Shown here: one piece after another, positions 19,825 through 27,902 of the stretch | Layout: the number at the start of each line of letters is the position of its first letter | Position numbering within the stretch: position 1 is the stretch's first letter | Virus record (IMG/VR): IMGVR_UViG_3300025645_000205 | Location: 1-35,750 of that record | Origin: a virus | Reading direction: 5' to 3' (one strand) | DNA: 35,750 nucleotides | Made by a program: the position numbers and the translations under genes | The notes under the pieces: model-generated | The model's database searches: none | What the model was told of the DNA's origin: nothing | Seen by the model: only the letters and a program-made list of their open reading frames with translations

Positions 19825-19993
19825 CAAGCCGCGACCAATGGCGGTTGATAAAAAGAAATTTGATGAGGCCTTTGATCTTATATTTAAAACTCGCAAAAAG
19901 ACCCCAGACCACGGAAAGTCTCAGGTTCATGTGAATAAAAAGAAAGAAACAAAGAAAGACAACCACGGTGAAAGCGCTGAAGATGTTGGTTGA
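19811..19993 (+). CDS. Basic protein, 60 aa
   Basis: ATG 19811 (MGKGSKPRPMAVDKKKFDEAF) is placed at the same spot relative to copy C's end as the starts of copies B and C, with GGGAG eight bases upstream. The product is very basic with Lys-rich and Glu-rich patches (NKKKETKKDNHGESAED). It is followed by xis with an eleven-base overlap. No family was recognised. Confidence 0.65.
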   Translation: MGKGSKPRPMAVDKKKFDEAFDLIFKTRKKTPDHGKSQVHVNKKKETKKDNHGESAEDVG

Positions 19994-20261
19994 TTTCAAC
20001 ACTGCGGCTCAGATGCTATGCGTATCTCGATCTCAATTTGATCGAATAGTGACCGCTGGAAAAATCCCCTGTGTACAGATCAGCCAACGATGTCGTAGAA
20101 TCAAAAAAAGCGACATAGGGGAGTTCGTTGATTCATGTCAATATATCGAAGAAACGGCAGTGAGGTCTGGTGGGTTAAATTCCAAGCCGGTGGTCAGCGC
20201 TTCCAGCGATCTTCTGGGTCAACCAAAAAAAGGGAAGCTGAAGCATTCGAGCGCCAGCTAA
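19983..20261 (+). CDS. xis: Excisionase-like HTH protein
   Basis: I prefer ATG 19983 (MLVDFNTAAQMLCVSRSQFDRIVTAG); GTG 19968 is possible. The residues LVDFNTAAQMLCVSRSQFDRIVTAGKIPCVQISQRCRRIKKSDIGEFVDS have the AlpA/excisionase winged-HTH signature. The C-terminal third is low-complexity. It overlaps the integrase gene by 127 bases in another frame, as xis/int pairs sometimes do. It would bend DNA at attP and steer integrase toward excision. Confidence 0.78.
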   Translation: MLVDFNTAAQMLCVSRSQFDRIVTAGKIPCVQISQRCRRIKKSDIGEFVDSCQYIEETAVRSGGLNSKPVVSASSDLLGQPKKGKLKHSSAS

Positions 20262-21070
20262 GAGAAGCCGTTGCAGACCACGCAACACCAATAAAAACAA
20301 CAAACAAATCATACAGTGAAGCGCTTATAAGATGGGTTGACGAAGGCGCTCCCAAATCAATGCACTCTCACGCAAGAAATACCAGACCGCACTTAGACAA
20401 TGTGCCGCTTCGCCTAGTGCCAAAAGCAGCAAATGAAATGAAGCAAGCAATGCTTCGAGCCGGGCTTAAACCAACGACAATAAATCGAAGGTTAGCCGTG
20501 GTTAAGTCTGTTTTGAACAAAGCGTATAGGGAATGGGATTGGCTTGAGCAGCCGCTTGCAGAGAAAGTAATCAAACTCAGTGAGCGAGGTATGGAAAGAG
20601 AGTTCTATCTATCAAAGGAAGAAGTTGACCAGCTAGCTAGTCATTTGTCAGGAGAAGCAAAGTCAGTGACGCTTATTGCTGCGTATACTGGACTTCGGAA
20701 GGGTGAGATTCTTTCGCTAAAGCCAAGTAACTGGCAGAAGCCTTACATCGTTTTAACTAATAAAACCAAAAGCAAAAAGCCCAGAACTGTGCCGGTTATT
20801 GAGGACTTGCATTCTCATATCACCCCCCCCTTCTCCATATCGGAATATGAATTAAGAGCAGCTTTTGAGAATGCTAGAGAGGCTATCAACCGCGCTGAGA
20901 TTCGCTTCCATGATCTTCGCCACACTTATGCAAGCTGGTTAGTAAGCCAGCCTAACATTCCAATGGCTACTGTTAGGGATTTGCTTGGGCATTCGAGCCT
21001 TGCTGTAACTTCTAAATACTCACACCTTCGCGGCAATACTTTCGATATTGTTACTAACGCGCTTTCTTAA
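20135..21070 (+). CDS. int: Tyrosine integrase
   Basis: The 311-aa protein is a tyrosine recombinase. The N-terminal arm-binding part contains MSIYRRNGSEVWWVKFQAGG. The core-binding domain is about 60-145. The catalytic domain has TGLRKGEI (about 189), TKSKKPRTVPV (about 212), HDLRHTYASWL (about 262), LLGHSS (about 286) and the nucleophile in SKYSHLRG (about 295), so R, K, H-x-x-R, H and Y are all present. It is directly upstream of attP. A C8 tract (20823-20830) lies in the coding sequence. Confidence 0.95.
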   Translation: MSIYRRNGSEVWWVKFQAGGQRFQRSSGSTKKREAEAFERQLREAVADHATPIKTTNKSYSEALIRWVDEGAPKSMHSHARNTRPHLDNVPLRLVPKAANEMKQAMLRAGLKPTTINRRLAVVKSVLNKAYREWDWLEQPLAEKVIKLSERGMEREFYLSKEEVDQLASHLSGEAKSVTLIAAYTGLRKGEILSLKPSNWQKPYIVLTNKTKSKKPRTVPVIEDLHSHITPPFSISEYELRAAFENAREAINRAEIRFHDLRHTYASWLVSQPNIPMATVRDLLGHSSLAVTSKYSHLRGNTFDIVTNALS

Positions 21071-21153
21071 AATTAGTATTCACAACCTTAAATTTGGATG
21101 CTAGTATGCGCGTCCAATTTCAGGGCCACATTGTCCTGACTTGGCCGGTTTGC

Positions 21154-21177
21154 TGTAGCCACTTTTGTAGCCACTTT
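21154..21177. repeat. Integrase arm-type sites, P arm
   Basis: TGTAGCCACTTT occurs twice head to tail (21154-21165, 21166-21177), a perfect 12-bp direct repeat just after int. Nearly the same repeat (TGTACCCACTTT) lies on the other side of the tRNA-like core with the same 12-bp period. Such paired direct repeats flanking a core are the mark of arm-type integrase sites. Confidence 0.75.
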
Positions 21178-21235
21178 GTTACGTTCGGTGAGCTTCTATG
21201 GTAAATAAATCGGCTAGAAAGCCTTTAAATACCCT

Positions 21236-21274
21236 GCCCGGGTGGCGAAATTGGTAGACGCAAGGGACTTAAAA
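21236..21274. other. attP core: 5' half of tRNA-Leu(UAA)
   Basis: These 39 bases match the first 38-39 positions of a gammaproteobacterial tRNA-Leu: acceptor GCCCGGG, D arm GCGAAATTGGTAGACGC, anticodon stem and loop ending CTTAAAA (anticodon TAA). The match breaks right after the anticodon loop and no T arm follows. It lies in the middle of attP. I infer the phage integrates in the host tRNA-Leu(UAA), crossover in or near the anticodon loop, and restores the gene by its own 5' half. Confidence 0.82.
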
Positions 21275-21337
21275 CACCTTGCGAACGAATGATAAGTTAT
21301 TGATTTAAATAGAAAAATAATAAAATAGCACCAGGAT

Positions 21338-21357
21338 TGTACCCACTTTTGTACCCA
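21338..21357. repeat. Integrase arm-type sites, P' arm
   Basis: TGTACCCACTTT (21338-21349) and the start of a second copy, TGTACCCA (21350-21357), mirror the P-arm repeats at the same 12-bp period. The last copy ends four bases before the stop codon of the terminal tail gene. Confidence 0.72.
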
Positions 21358-21361
21358 GTAG

Positions 21362-21919
21362 CTACAAAGATAGTATTGGCGCTGCGATAAAACCACCCAC
21401 AAGCCTTATTGTGTCAAGGTCAACCCCAACGTCCCATTTATGACTTGATGAGTAAGTAGCAAAATTATCTATGCGCGAGCCGTAACCCTGAAAAGTGATG
21501 ACATCGTTTACAGCAAGCGTCACATCTGCCACATCGCTTACGGTAGCACTTGATGAAGAAACTGAAATCGCGTCTACACCATTAACTTGAATTCTTGTTC
21601 CTACAGATGGGGATTGGGAGGCAGGATTTATATAAACATAAAATCTATAGACCCCTGCTTGGGCAACTGTAATTTCATAATGATCAAGCCAAGCGTTTTC
21701 CCAAGAATCACTCCCAGTTCTATCCCTGTCCAATGCTATTTGTGTAGAAATTGAATAGTCACCAGCAGCAGCATCAGCCAAAGCAGCGCCTTTAATTCTG
21801 GTTGCATTCTGAAGCCCCAATGCAATAGCCTCTGGGTTATCTCTTAAATCAGTGATTAGGTCTTGAGTAATAGGACTATCGGCATCAATTCTGCCATTAC
21901 TGATTGGGTTATATGCCAT
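21362..21919 (-). CDS. Tail fibre/tip-associated protein, 185 aa
   Basis: The N terminus AYNPISNGRIDADSPITQDLITDLRDNPEAIALGLQNA is a module I have seen in marine phage virion proteins. The rest is beta-rich (YEITVAQAGVYRFYVYINPA, ISVSSSSATVSDVADVTL). It is the last gene of the structural operon and its stop abuts attP. A small tail-tip or adsorption protein is likely. It would be the outermost prophage gene after integration. Confidence 0.6.
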   Translation of the reverse strand: MAYNPISNGRIDADSPITQDLITDLRDNPEAIALGLQNATRIKGAALADAAAGDYSISTQIALDRDRTGSDSWENAWLDHYEITVAQAGVYRFYVYINPASQSPSVGTRIQVNGVDAISVSSSSATVSDVADVTLAVNDVITFQGYGSRIDNFATYSSSHKWDVGVDLDTIRLVGGFIAAPILSL

Positions 21920-21934
21920 GTTTATTTTTCCCCT

Positions 21935-23689
21935 TTAAAGGATAACGTAAGGGTCATCGCCATTGGACATTTTTGAGTCTGTTCCAGCGATGAAGCCATA
22001 AAGAGTTTGATCTGCCTCGCTTGAGGCTAGATAGTTAGCCTGACCAATCGGGGCAACACTTGACCCCCGCAGCGTTGAAAACCTAAACTGAAGTGCTTTA
22101 ATTTTGTACAGGTTTTGCTTGGAGTCGTAATCTATAGATGTAACCTGAAACTCAGGACACGCGCATGATCCATCTGCATTTTGAATGTCGGCAGTTTCAA
22201 GAAAGAAGTGATCTCCAACTGAAAGCACGGTAGATGAGGGGTCAATCTGAAACTCAATGCGCTTTGGAACATTGCCAAACCTAGATATTAAGCGACCAGC
22301 AGTAACACTAGCGGGAGAGCTTGCTCGTATCCACCGACTGAAGATTTCTTTGATTTGCTCTTTACGGTAGCTATTATCTGAATATAAAGTTGAGTCAGTA
22401 ATAACCTCAGTCGTAGAAAAGTTCGTCTTCTTTTTCACACCCTCTTTGGGGTTACGCAGAGTATGGCTAAACCAAACTGAGCTAATTCGGCCTTTTACAT
22501 CATCAGTGATTTTTAAGGAATCTTTGACCAAATGCTCGTCTGTCAATATTTTCAAATTTAACAGCTCATCTCCAAATAGCGGAGCTTCTGCCTTCATTTT
22601 TATCATCCCGCCATCCCGGTCATCTGACCAAACAGCCAAACCACACTGCTCCACTATTTCTGAAAGCAGCTTATTTGCCTCAACTGGCTTTGTGATATTA
22701 GCTGAAAGCAGGTAAGAGCCAAGCCATTGATCAGCTTCAGCTTGCCAATCTGCAAACGGAATAATGGCAGACGGTAACTCAACCTCATCTTCAAGAATAT
22801 CTCTGAGAACCTCGTCAACTCTCGTAAGCTCCCAATACTTAACTAGCTGTACAGTGTCATCTTGAGAGTGCGTATCAATCAAAGAACCCTCAATCGCCCT
22901 GCTTACGATAGTAAATACATCGCCAACCCTAGTGAAAGATATAATCTCGTCACCAATATCAACCCGTCCAGAAGCAGGATACTCAGCACCCTCACCCGTA
23001 CCAACGGTGAACGTAGTAGGTAGCGGATCATTAGGATCAGTTCCATCAGCCATATCAGCAGTCAATTTACCTAGTGATGGCTTTGGAATCTTTGACTTGA
23101 GTGCGTCCCCAAGGGTGAGAATATCCTTTGCTAAGAGCTTTGCTTTACCGTTACGGTTGTCAAAAGAAAACGTGTCGCACAGATATGTATAAGTCTCTAC
23201 GTTTGTGATGTCATCATTGTCATCTAAGAATCCAAACTTGACCCTGACCTCACGCGAATAGTAGTAAGGATTACGAGCAAAAAACTTACCCCAATACGTT
23301 CCGTTCTCTCTCGCAATATAATCGCGTGTGAGCCTGTAGGGGTCGTCCCAATCATCATCTAAGGTATCTTTAAACGTAATCGTTGCATTGGCCCTAACAC
23401 CTAGACCTTTTCCGGGTGTTATCTCTGTAGGCGATACGTTGACACTCTCAATTAAAGCAAGGTAGTTTTTGCCGGGCAGAACTATGTCTGAAAACTTATG
23501 CGTTTTAATTGTGCTGGCGAAATTTGGAGTATCTCCACATGTTCCAAATGTGTTGAAGCACTCCTTACCAATAGACGCAGCAGCAGTGCAAGGTGACTCT
23601 CCAAACGTATTGGTGCAGGTTTCAAGGTCAATCTCAACAATGGTAAATGGTCTGCGACCCAGCCTTCCAGCCTCAGAAATAAAGCTCAT
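21935..23689 (-). CDS. Tail hub/baseplate-like protein, 584 aa
   Basis: The N-terminal part is Cys-rich (CTNTFGESPCTAAASIGKEC, CGDTPNFAS), a pattern typical of a phage tail-tip family of this length. The middle holds GKGLGVRANATITFKD and later DILTLGDALKSKIPKPSLGKL, and the C-terminal half is beta-rich with a second Cys pair (SCACPEF). It is coupled to the preceding tail gene (ATGA). I infer a hub or tail-tip structural protein, equivalent in position to lambda gpK/gpI or gene-transfer-agent tail proteins. Confidence 0.65.
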   Translation of the reverse strand: MSFISEAGRLGRRPFTIVEIDLETCTNTFGESPCTAAASIGKECFNTFGTCGDTPNFASTIKTHKFSDIVLPGKNYLALIESVNVSPTEITPGKGLGVRANATITFKDTLDDDWDDPYRLTRDYIARENGTYWGKFFARNPYYYSREVRVKFGFLDDNDDITNVETYTYLCDTFSFDNRNGKAKLLAKDILTLGDALKSKIPKPSLGKLTADMADGTDPNDPLPTTFTVGTGEGAEYPASGRVDIGDEIISFTRVGDVFTIVSRAIEGSLIDTHSQDDTVQLVKYWELTRVDEVLRDILEDEVELPSAIIPFADWQAEADQWLGSYLLSANITKPVEANKLLSEIVEQCGLAVWSDDRDGGMIKMKAEAPLFGDELLNLKILTDEHLVKDSLKITDDVKGRISSVWFSHTLRNPKEGVKKKTNFSTTEVITDSTLYSDNSYRKEQIKEIFSRWIRASSPASVTAGRLISRFGNVPKRIEFQIDPSSTVLSVGDHFFLETADIQNADGSCACPEFQVTSIDYDSKQNLYKIKALQFRFSTLRGSSVAPIGQANYLASSEADQTLYGFIAGTDSKMSNGDDPYVIL

Positions 23690-24753
23690 CGCTTTAAGCC
23701 TTTCGCATCAATAGTCCACTCAACCCGACCTGTGTAGTCTTTTACTCTTGGTGGTTTAATGGTTTTTTCTACCCAGCAGAAAGCCGTGTCTGCACCCGCG
23801 CCATTATCTAATCTATTCTCAACATCCCAAGCTAAATAGAATGGCTTGGTTTGAAGTGATTCATACAAACCTTTCTTCAACTCTGTTCGCAAAACCTCTT
23901 CATCGAGTAATTTAAAGTCAAGCTTCACATCAAAAGGCGCATCACGGTAGCTTGCAGGTAGCGGATTATTATTATTATTGCGCTTGCCTGTTCGCTCCAA
24001 TGTTTGATAGATACCGGCTGGCGTAAATGGCGCTCGCAGAGAAAACTTGTCAACCACGTTTTCTATCTTTAAAGATTTGCCAACGTAAAAATTCGACACT
24101 TGTGGAATTTCAGTGTTCGATCCCGAATTAAACGAAGGAAAATATAATGTGACATATCTTTTTGAATACGTTTGACTTGTCTTGTGAATATAGACATTGC
24201 CTTCTGTATTTATATCAACTAAAGCCTCGTTAAGATTACTTGTGGAATCAGAAGCATATAAAAAAACAGGGGTAAAATAGTCACTTAAATAAAAGTTATG
24301 GCCTGAAAATGCAACGGTGTCCCATTCTGGGACGAAGGTTAGCTCATAGTCCCAAGTTCCTTGTTGCACAGTAATTGAATCGACATCAATGTAATTTAAT
24401 TGCTCTAAGGTATTTGGTACTACCGTTGCAGTTGCTCCAGCACTAGGGCCAGAGGTTATGGTAAGAGTCCAACCATCCCAAAAGCCTTTAGGTTTTCTAT
24501 GGATTGGCGCAAGCACAACTCTTGTTCTTATTGCTGTTGATCCCGAAAAGCTCGTTGTTCCAGTGTATTTTTGCTGAAGATCAAAGTTAATGGCTAAAGT
24601 GATTTTAGCGGAAGTATCTAAGCGGCCATCTATACATCTTTCAAGCTCAAATCCATCAATGTTATCGCTAGTTGACCACCCTGACGGAACACCTCCGTAA
24701 GCAATACCATTACCCTTAGCAAGCAAATTATCCCAAAGCAACAAACCACTCAT
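23686..24753 (-). CDS. Minor tail protein, 355 aa
   Basis: The beta-rich protein (MSGLLLWDNLLAKGNGIAYG...) has a discoidin-like first half (IDGFELERCIDGRLDTSAKI). A later segment has a run of Asn (RNNNNNPLP) encoded by AAT repeats. It follows the tape measure by an ATGA overlap and precedes the hub protein by the same. No closer match is known to me. The place suggests a distal tail or tip protein. Confidence 0.6.
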   Translation of the reverse strand: MSGLLLWDNLLAKGNGIAYGGVPSGWSTSDNIDGFELERCIDGRLDTSAKITLAINFDLQQKYTGTTSFSGSTAIRTRVVLAPIHRKPKGFWDGWTLTITSGPSAGATATVVPNTLEQLNYIDVDSITVQQGTWDYELTFVPEWDTVAFSGHNFYLSDYFTPVFLYASDSTSNLNEALVDINTEGNVYIHKTSQTYSKRYVTLYFPSFNSGSNTEIPQVSNFYVGKSLKIENVVDKFSLRAPFTPAGIYQTLERTGKRNNNNNPLPASYRDAPFDVKLDFKLLDEEVLRTELKKGLYESLQTKPFYLAWDVENRLDNGAGADTAFCWVEKTIKPPRVKDYTGRVEWTIDAKGLKR

Positions 24754-27314
24754 GTGCCAAACTCCACGTTAAGATTAACACCGTCACCAAGTTGCTCATT
24801 GACAGCTTCGAGTATTCGTCTAGTACCGCTTGGGTCTATTGAACCATCAACGAATAAATTAACCTCTCTAGCAACAGGTTCAAATGCTGTTTCTTCAGGA
24901 TCATCAAACGCTGGTGCAGAAGGTGATGGAATTGACGGTGCGCTTGGTGCGCTGCCCCCTCCAACACTTGCGCCTCCACCCGGCTTGGCTGAAGCAATAG
25001 ACTTTACTTGCATCGCTCCAAAACTAACCGCAGCAGCCGCAGCCGCGACCGCGAGAGAAGGGCCAACGATAGGGATGCCCACCATTGCCTTGTATGCTCC
25101 GATAGCTGCCCCGTAAGTATTCTGCACAGCTTCCGCAATATCGTAAGCCTGTTTTATTCTAAAAGCGGCCTTATTATTTTTTACTAATTCATTAAAACCA
25201 GCTTTCATAAAATTCTTGGTTCTTGTGGCTTCATCCTTTTTCATTTTGCCGTCAAAATTTGCCTTTTTGATTCCCAAGTCTCGCGTATTCTTTAATTTGG
25301 CGACATCGTTATCAAACTCAGTTTTCAATTCTTCTTTTTGTTGTGTTGTCTTCGCTTCTTTGGCTAACTCTTCATACTCAAGATTGAGAGCATTAAGATC
25401 ATTACGATACTGAAGTTTAATATCCATTATTTGTTGCTGCGTTTCTCTTTCTGCATCAATATCACTTTGAGCAAAAGCAGCACTAATTAAAGACTTTTCA
25501 TTTAAAAAGGTTGTCCATATGTCCAGCGCAGTTTGAGAGGCATCACCATTGAACATGCCATAAGGATTAAAGTCGCTTTCATCACCCTCTGGCACTGGAG
25601 GAAGATCAATACTAGGTGCAGCATCAGCTTGTAATTTAGCAATAGCGGCTGCTGTTTCTGATTCAGCTTGAATTTTTCTTTCATTAAATAGCGTTTGAAT
25701 TTCTTCGCTTTTGATGCCTTTCTCTTCAAGAGCTAATAACTCAGCGTCAATAGCTGCCTTTACAGCTAAAAGCTTTCGCTCTTCAACTTCAATAAACTTA
25801 CCTTCAGAGTTAAGCTCTGCAATCTCCTGCTGATCAAGTTTGTCTGCTTGCAAAGATAGTTGATCACTAACCAACTTCTTCATTCTTTGTTTTGACTGTT
25901 CGTCAATTAGCTGTATTTTTTGATTATATAATTCTTCTGCTTCAGCTTTTAATAGACCGGCAGTTTCCCATTCCTTAATTTGAGCAGCAGCAGCATCCTT
26001 TGCAATCTTAACCCTAATTTCTTCAGCTTTAGCAATATCACCAGAGAGTTTGTAAGTCTCCATTCTTATTTCTTGGTTTTTTGCTGCCTCTGAACTGGTT
26101 ATTAACTCAGCGCGAAGTTTCGCTTGAGCAGCAGCATTATCAGAAACTAATTTTTCCGCAGCTATTTTTCTTGCCGCTCTAGCCTCCTCCTCTTGAGTGA
26201 GGCTGTCCATCTCATCCTGATATGACTGAGCTTCTGCTATTTTCTTTTCTAAGAATTTAGATGTATTGCCTTCGCCCAAATTCTTTTTGAGTTTTTCTAT
26301 ATACTGATTGGTATCTGTTAGCTTGGAGCTTAAAAGCTCCATTTTTTCAGGAAGAGTAAGGCCAACAGTTCCGCTCATTTTACGGAATTCTGCATCGAGC
26401 TTTGATATTATTGCACCAACAAACCCGCCTATTTCTTTTGTTTTACCAATATTGATGAGCATGTTGTCCCAAGACTCCGACAAGGAATCAACAGAACCAA
26501 CAAGACCAACATTTTCGCCCTTACCCGCACCACCAACTTGACCAGCAACCTTATCTAAGATTACTCCCTGAGCCTCAAGCAACTGTCCCGATCTTACAAG
26601 TTTTTTAATGAGGTCAGATTCAGCCACACTAAAAGATACACCAGAGCGCGTAAGTGCAGTAAGTCCCTTGATAGGGTCTTCTAATGCTTTACCTAGCTGT
26701 AGCGCAGCGCCCTTAATATCAGACCCTAGAGCAACTGAAAGGTCTTGAGAAAGAGTTATGGCTCTTTCAAAAGTATCACCAACAACAGTCTTAAAAGTAA
26801 GGAGCGCTACCGAAGCGTCCCGTACTTCCTGAACAGAAGCCAAAGACGCTCTAGCAATAGATTGAGCGAGCTCGTCAACTTGTTGCGCTGTTAGTCCGGC
26901 AGCCATACCTGTGGAATTGAGTACCGCAGAGATACGACCCATTTCAGATTCATACTTTGCAGCCGCCATGATGCCCTTGGCGAGCACTGTCGTTATTGCC
27001 GCAAAGCCAGCACTAGCACTGACCGCAGCAATACCCATGCTCGACAGGCCAGAGGCTATAAAAGATAACCGTCCTGATATTCCATTAAGAGGCCCGGTCA
27101 ATATAGCCGCTGAGTTAGCTGCCCTCTTAAAGCCAGCGCCCATTTTTTGAGATGCTTCACCAGCCTGATTAAAACCCTTGGATGTTTTTTTTAGGTCTTT
27201 ATCAGCTTTTTGCGACATCTTTTTGATGCGCTCGCCAGACTTATTGAGCTTGAAGAGCAGATCATCATTCTGAGCCGTGATCTTAATGTTGATTGGGTCA
27301 ATATTTCTAGCCAT
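24750..27314 (-). CDS. Tape measure protein
   Basis: The 854-aa protein has a basic helical start (INIKITAQNDDLLFKLNKSG), a hydrophobic stretch (about 84-115), a long coiled-coil middle (about 320-720, rich in Lys, Glu and Ala) and a second hydrophobic segment (GIPIVGPSLAVAAAAAAVSF, about 750). That is the order of phage tail tape measure proteins. By the usual rule of about 0.15 nm per residue, the tail would be roughly 130 nm long. It lies just after the frameshifting chaperone genes, its usual place. Confidence 0.93.
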   Translation of the reverse strand: MARNIDPINIKITAQNDDLLFKLNKSGERIKKMSQKADKDLKKTSKGFNQAGEASQKMGAGFKRAANSAAILTGPLNGISGRLSFIASGLSSMGIAAVSASAGFAAITTVLAKGIMAAAKYESEMGRISAVLNSTGMAAGLTAQQVDELAQSIARASLASVQEVRDASVALLTFKTVVGDTFERAITLSQDLSVALGSDIKGAALQLGKALEDPIKGLTALTRSGVSFSVAESDLIKKLVRSGQLLEAQGVILDKVAGQVGGAGKGENVGLVGSVDSLSESWDNMLINIGKTKEIGGFVGAIISKLDAEFRKMSGTVGLTLPEKMELLSSKLTDTNQYIEKLKKNLGEGNTSKFLEKKIAEAQSYQDEMDSLTQEEEARAARKIAAEKLVSDNAAAQAKLRAELITSSEAAKNQEIRMETYKLSGDIAKAEEIRVKIAKDAAAAQIKEWETAGLLKAEAEELYNQKIQLIDEQSKQRMKKLVSDQLSLQADKLDQQEIAELNSEGKFIEVEERKLLAVKAAIDAELLALEEKGIKSEEIQTLFNERKIQAESETAAAIAKLQADAAPSIDLPPVPEGDESDFNPYGMFNGDASQTALDIWTTFLNEKSLISAAFAQSDIDAERETQQQIMDIKLQYRNDLNALNLEYEELAKEAKTTQQKEELKTEFDNDVAKLKNTRDLGIKKANFDGKMKKDEATRTKNFMKAGFNELVKNNKAAFRIKQAYDIAEAVQNTYGAAIGAYKAMVGIPIVGPSLAVAAAAAAVSFGAMQVKSIASAKPGGGASVGGGSAPSAPSIPSPSAPAFDDPEETAFEPVAREVNLFVDGSIDPSGTRRILEAVNEQLGDGVNLNVEFGT

Positions 27315-27570
27315 CTGTTTTCGCCATCGCCATTAAAGAGTTAAGGGTGTTCTCTGTAGATTGCTTAGATGCCTCTTCCTTCGTCCTAAAAAAGAATTCA
27401 TCTAAATTTTTGTTGCTTTTAGAATTGATGTTGTAAGTTAGCGAGCACATCATTGCCGCATGGAAGTTATCGCGCCAACTGCCGAAAGGATTCCGTTGAT
27501 AGAAATCCTGCCACGCAGCAAACTCCCGCGCAGACATTCTTTCCCCCAACTCGCCTACTGTCATCCCCAA
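27307..27570 (-). CDS. Tail assembly chaperone T (C-terminal part of the frameshift product)
   Basis: The frame MGMTVGELGERMSAREFAAWQDFYQRNPFGSW matches the C-terminal DUF4035-type part of the tail chaperone in lambdoid phages. Its own start is weak; the real route is a -1 frameshift at 27615-27621 from the upstream gene, after which the frame reads ALDTVDDFYFTLALGLGM into this ORF. The fused product would be about 198 aa. It guides tail tube polymerisation around the tape measure protein encoded next. Confidence 0.85.
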   Translation of the reverse strand: MGMTVGELGERMSAREFAAWQDFYQRNPFGSWRDNFHAAMMCSLTYNINSKSNKNLDEFFFRTKEEASKQSTENTLNSLMAMAKTDG

Positions 27571-27608
27571 CCCAAGGGCTAGGGTGAAGTAGAAATCATC
27601 AACAGTGT

Positions 27609-27902
27609 CTAAGGCTTTTTTTCATCATCCTCTTCTTCAGATGAAGCTAAACCAGACAGCTTAGTAATACCTTCAGCTATCTCGGTTAGCGCACCTTCAG
27701 GAACAAGATCAAGAATCTGCTCCGGGGTTTGATCTTTGAACTCGGTACAACCCTGCGACACCATCACAGCAAGATTGTAATAAGTATCCTTTTCATCCTT
27801 CTGCAAAGCTTTTAGAAAAGCCCTACGCCCACCCGCACTGAGTTCTTGAATATGAATTACCTTATTCTGAACTTTAATTTCTTTAGCTCTGAAGTTGAAC
27901 AT
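27609..27902 (-). CDS. Tail assembly chaperone G
   Basis: The 97-aa protein (MFNFRAKEIKVQNKVIHIQEL...) is helical and acidic at the end (SSEEEDDEKKP), as usual for the G part of G/GT chaperones. It overlaps the tail tube gene upstream by one base. It ends just after the slippery heptamer, so most copies stop here and a minority continue into the T frame. Confidence 0.85.
   Translation of the reverse strand: MFNFRAKEIKVQNKVIHIQELSAGGRRAFLKALQKDEKDTYYNLAVMVSQGCTEFKDQTPEQILDLVPEGALTEIAEGITKLSGLASSEEEDDEKKP
27615..27621 (-). other. -1 ribosomal frameshift site (A AAA AAG)
   Basis: The heptamer A-AAA-AAG lies in the correct phase (GAA AAA AAG CCT TAG) two codons before the G stop. The -1 frame is open from there into the T ORF. 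This is the classic dnaX-type slip sequence and the expected place in the tail operon. Confidence 0.85.

Noticed and set aside
21236-21330. A functional tRNA-Leu gene
   Set aside because: The match ends after the anticodon loop; the 3' anticodon stem has mismatches and no variable loop or T arm follows. The GCACCA near 21328 looks accidental. It is an attP core.
24754-25116. Plus-strand ORF inside the tape measure gene
   Set aside because: It is the antisense shadow of an Ala/Pro-rich coding part, with no promoter, ribosome site or recognisable product. The same holds for other plus-strand frames in the head and tail block.
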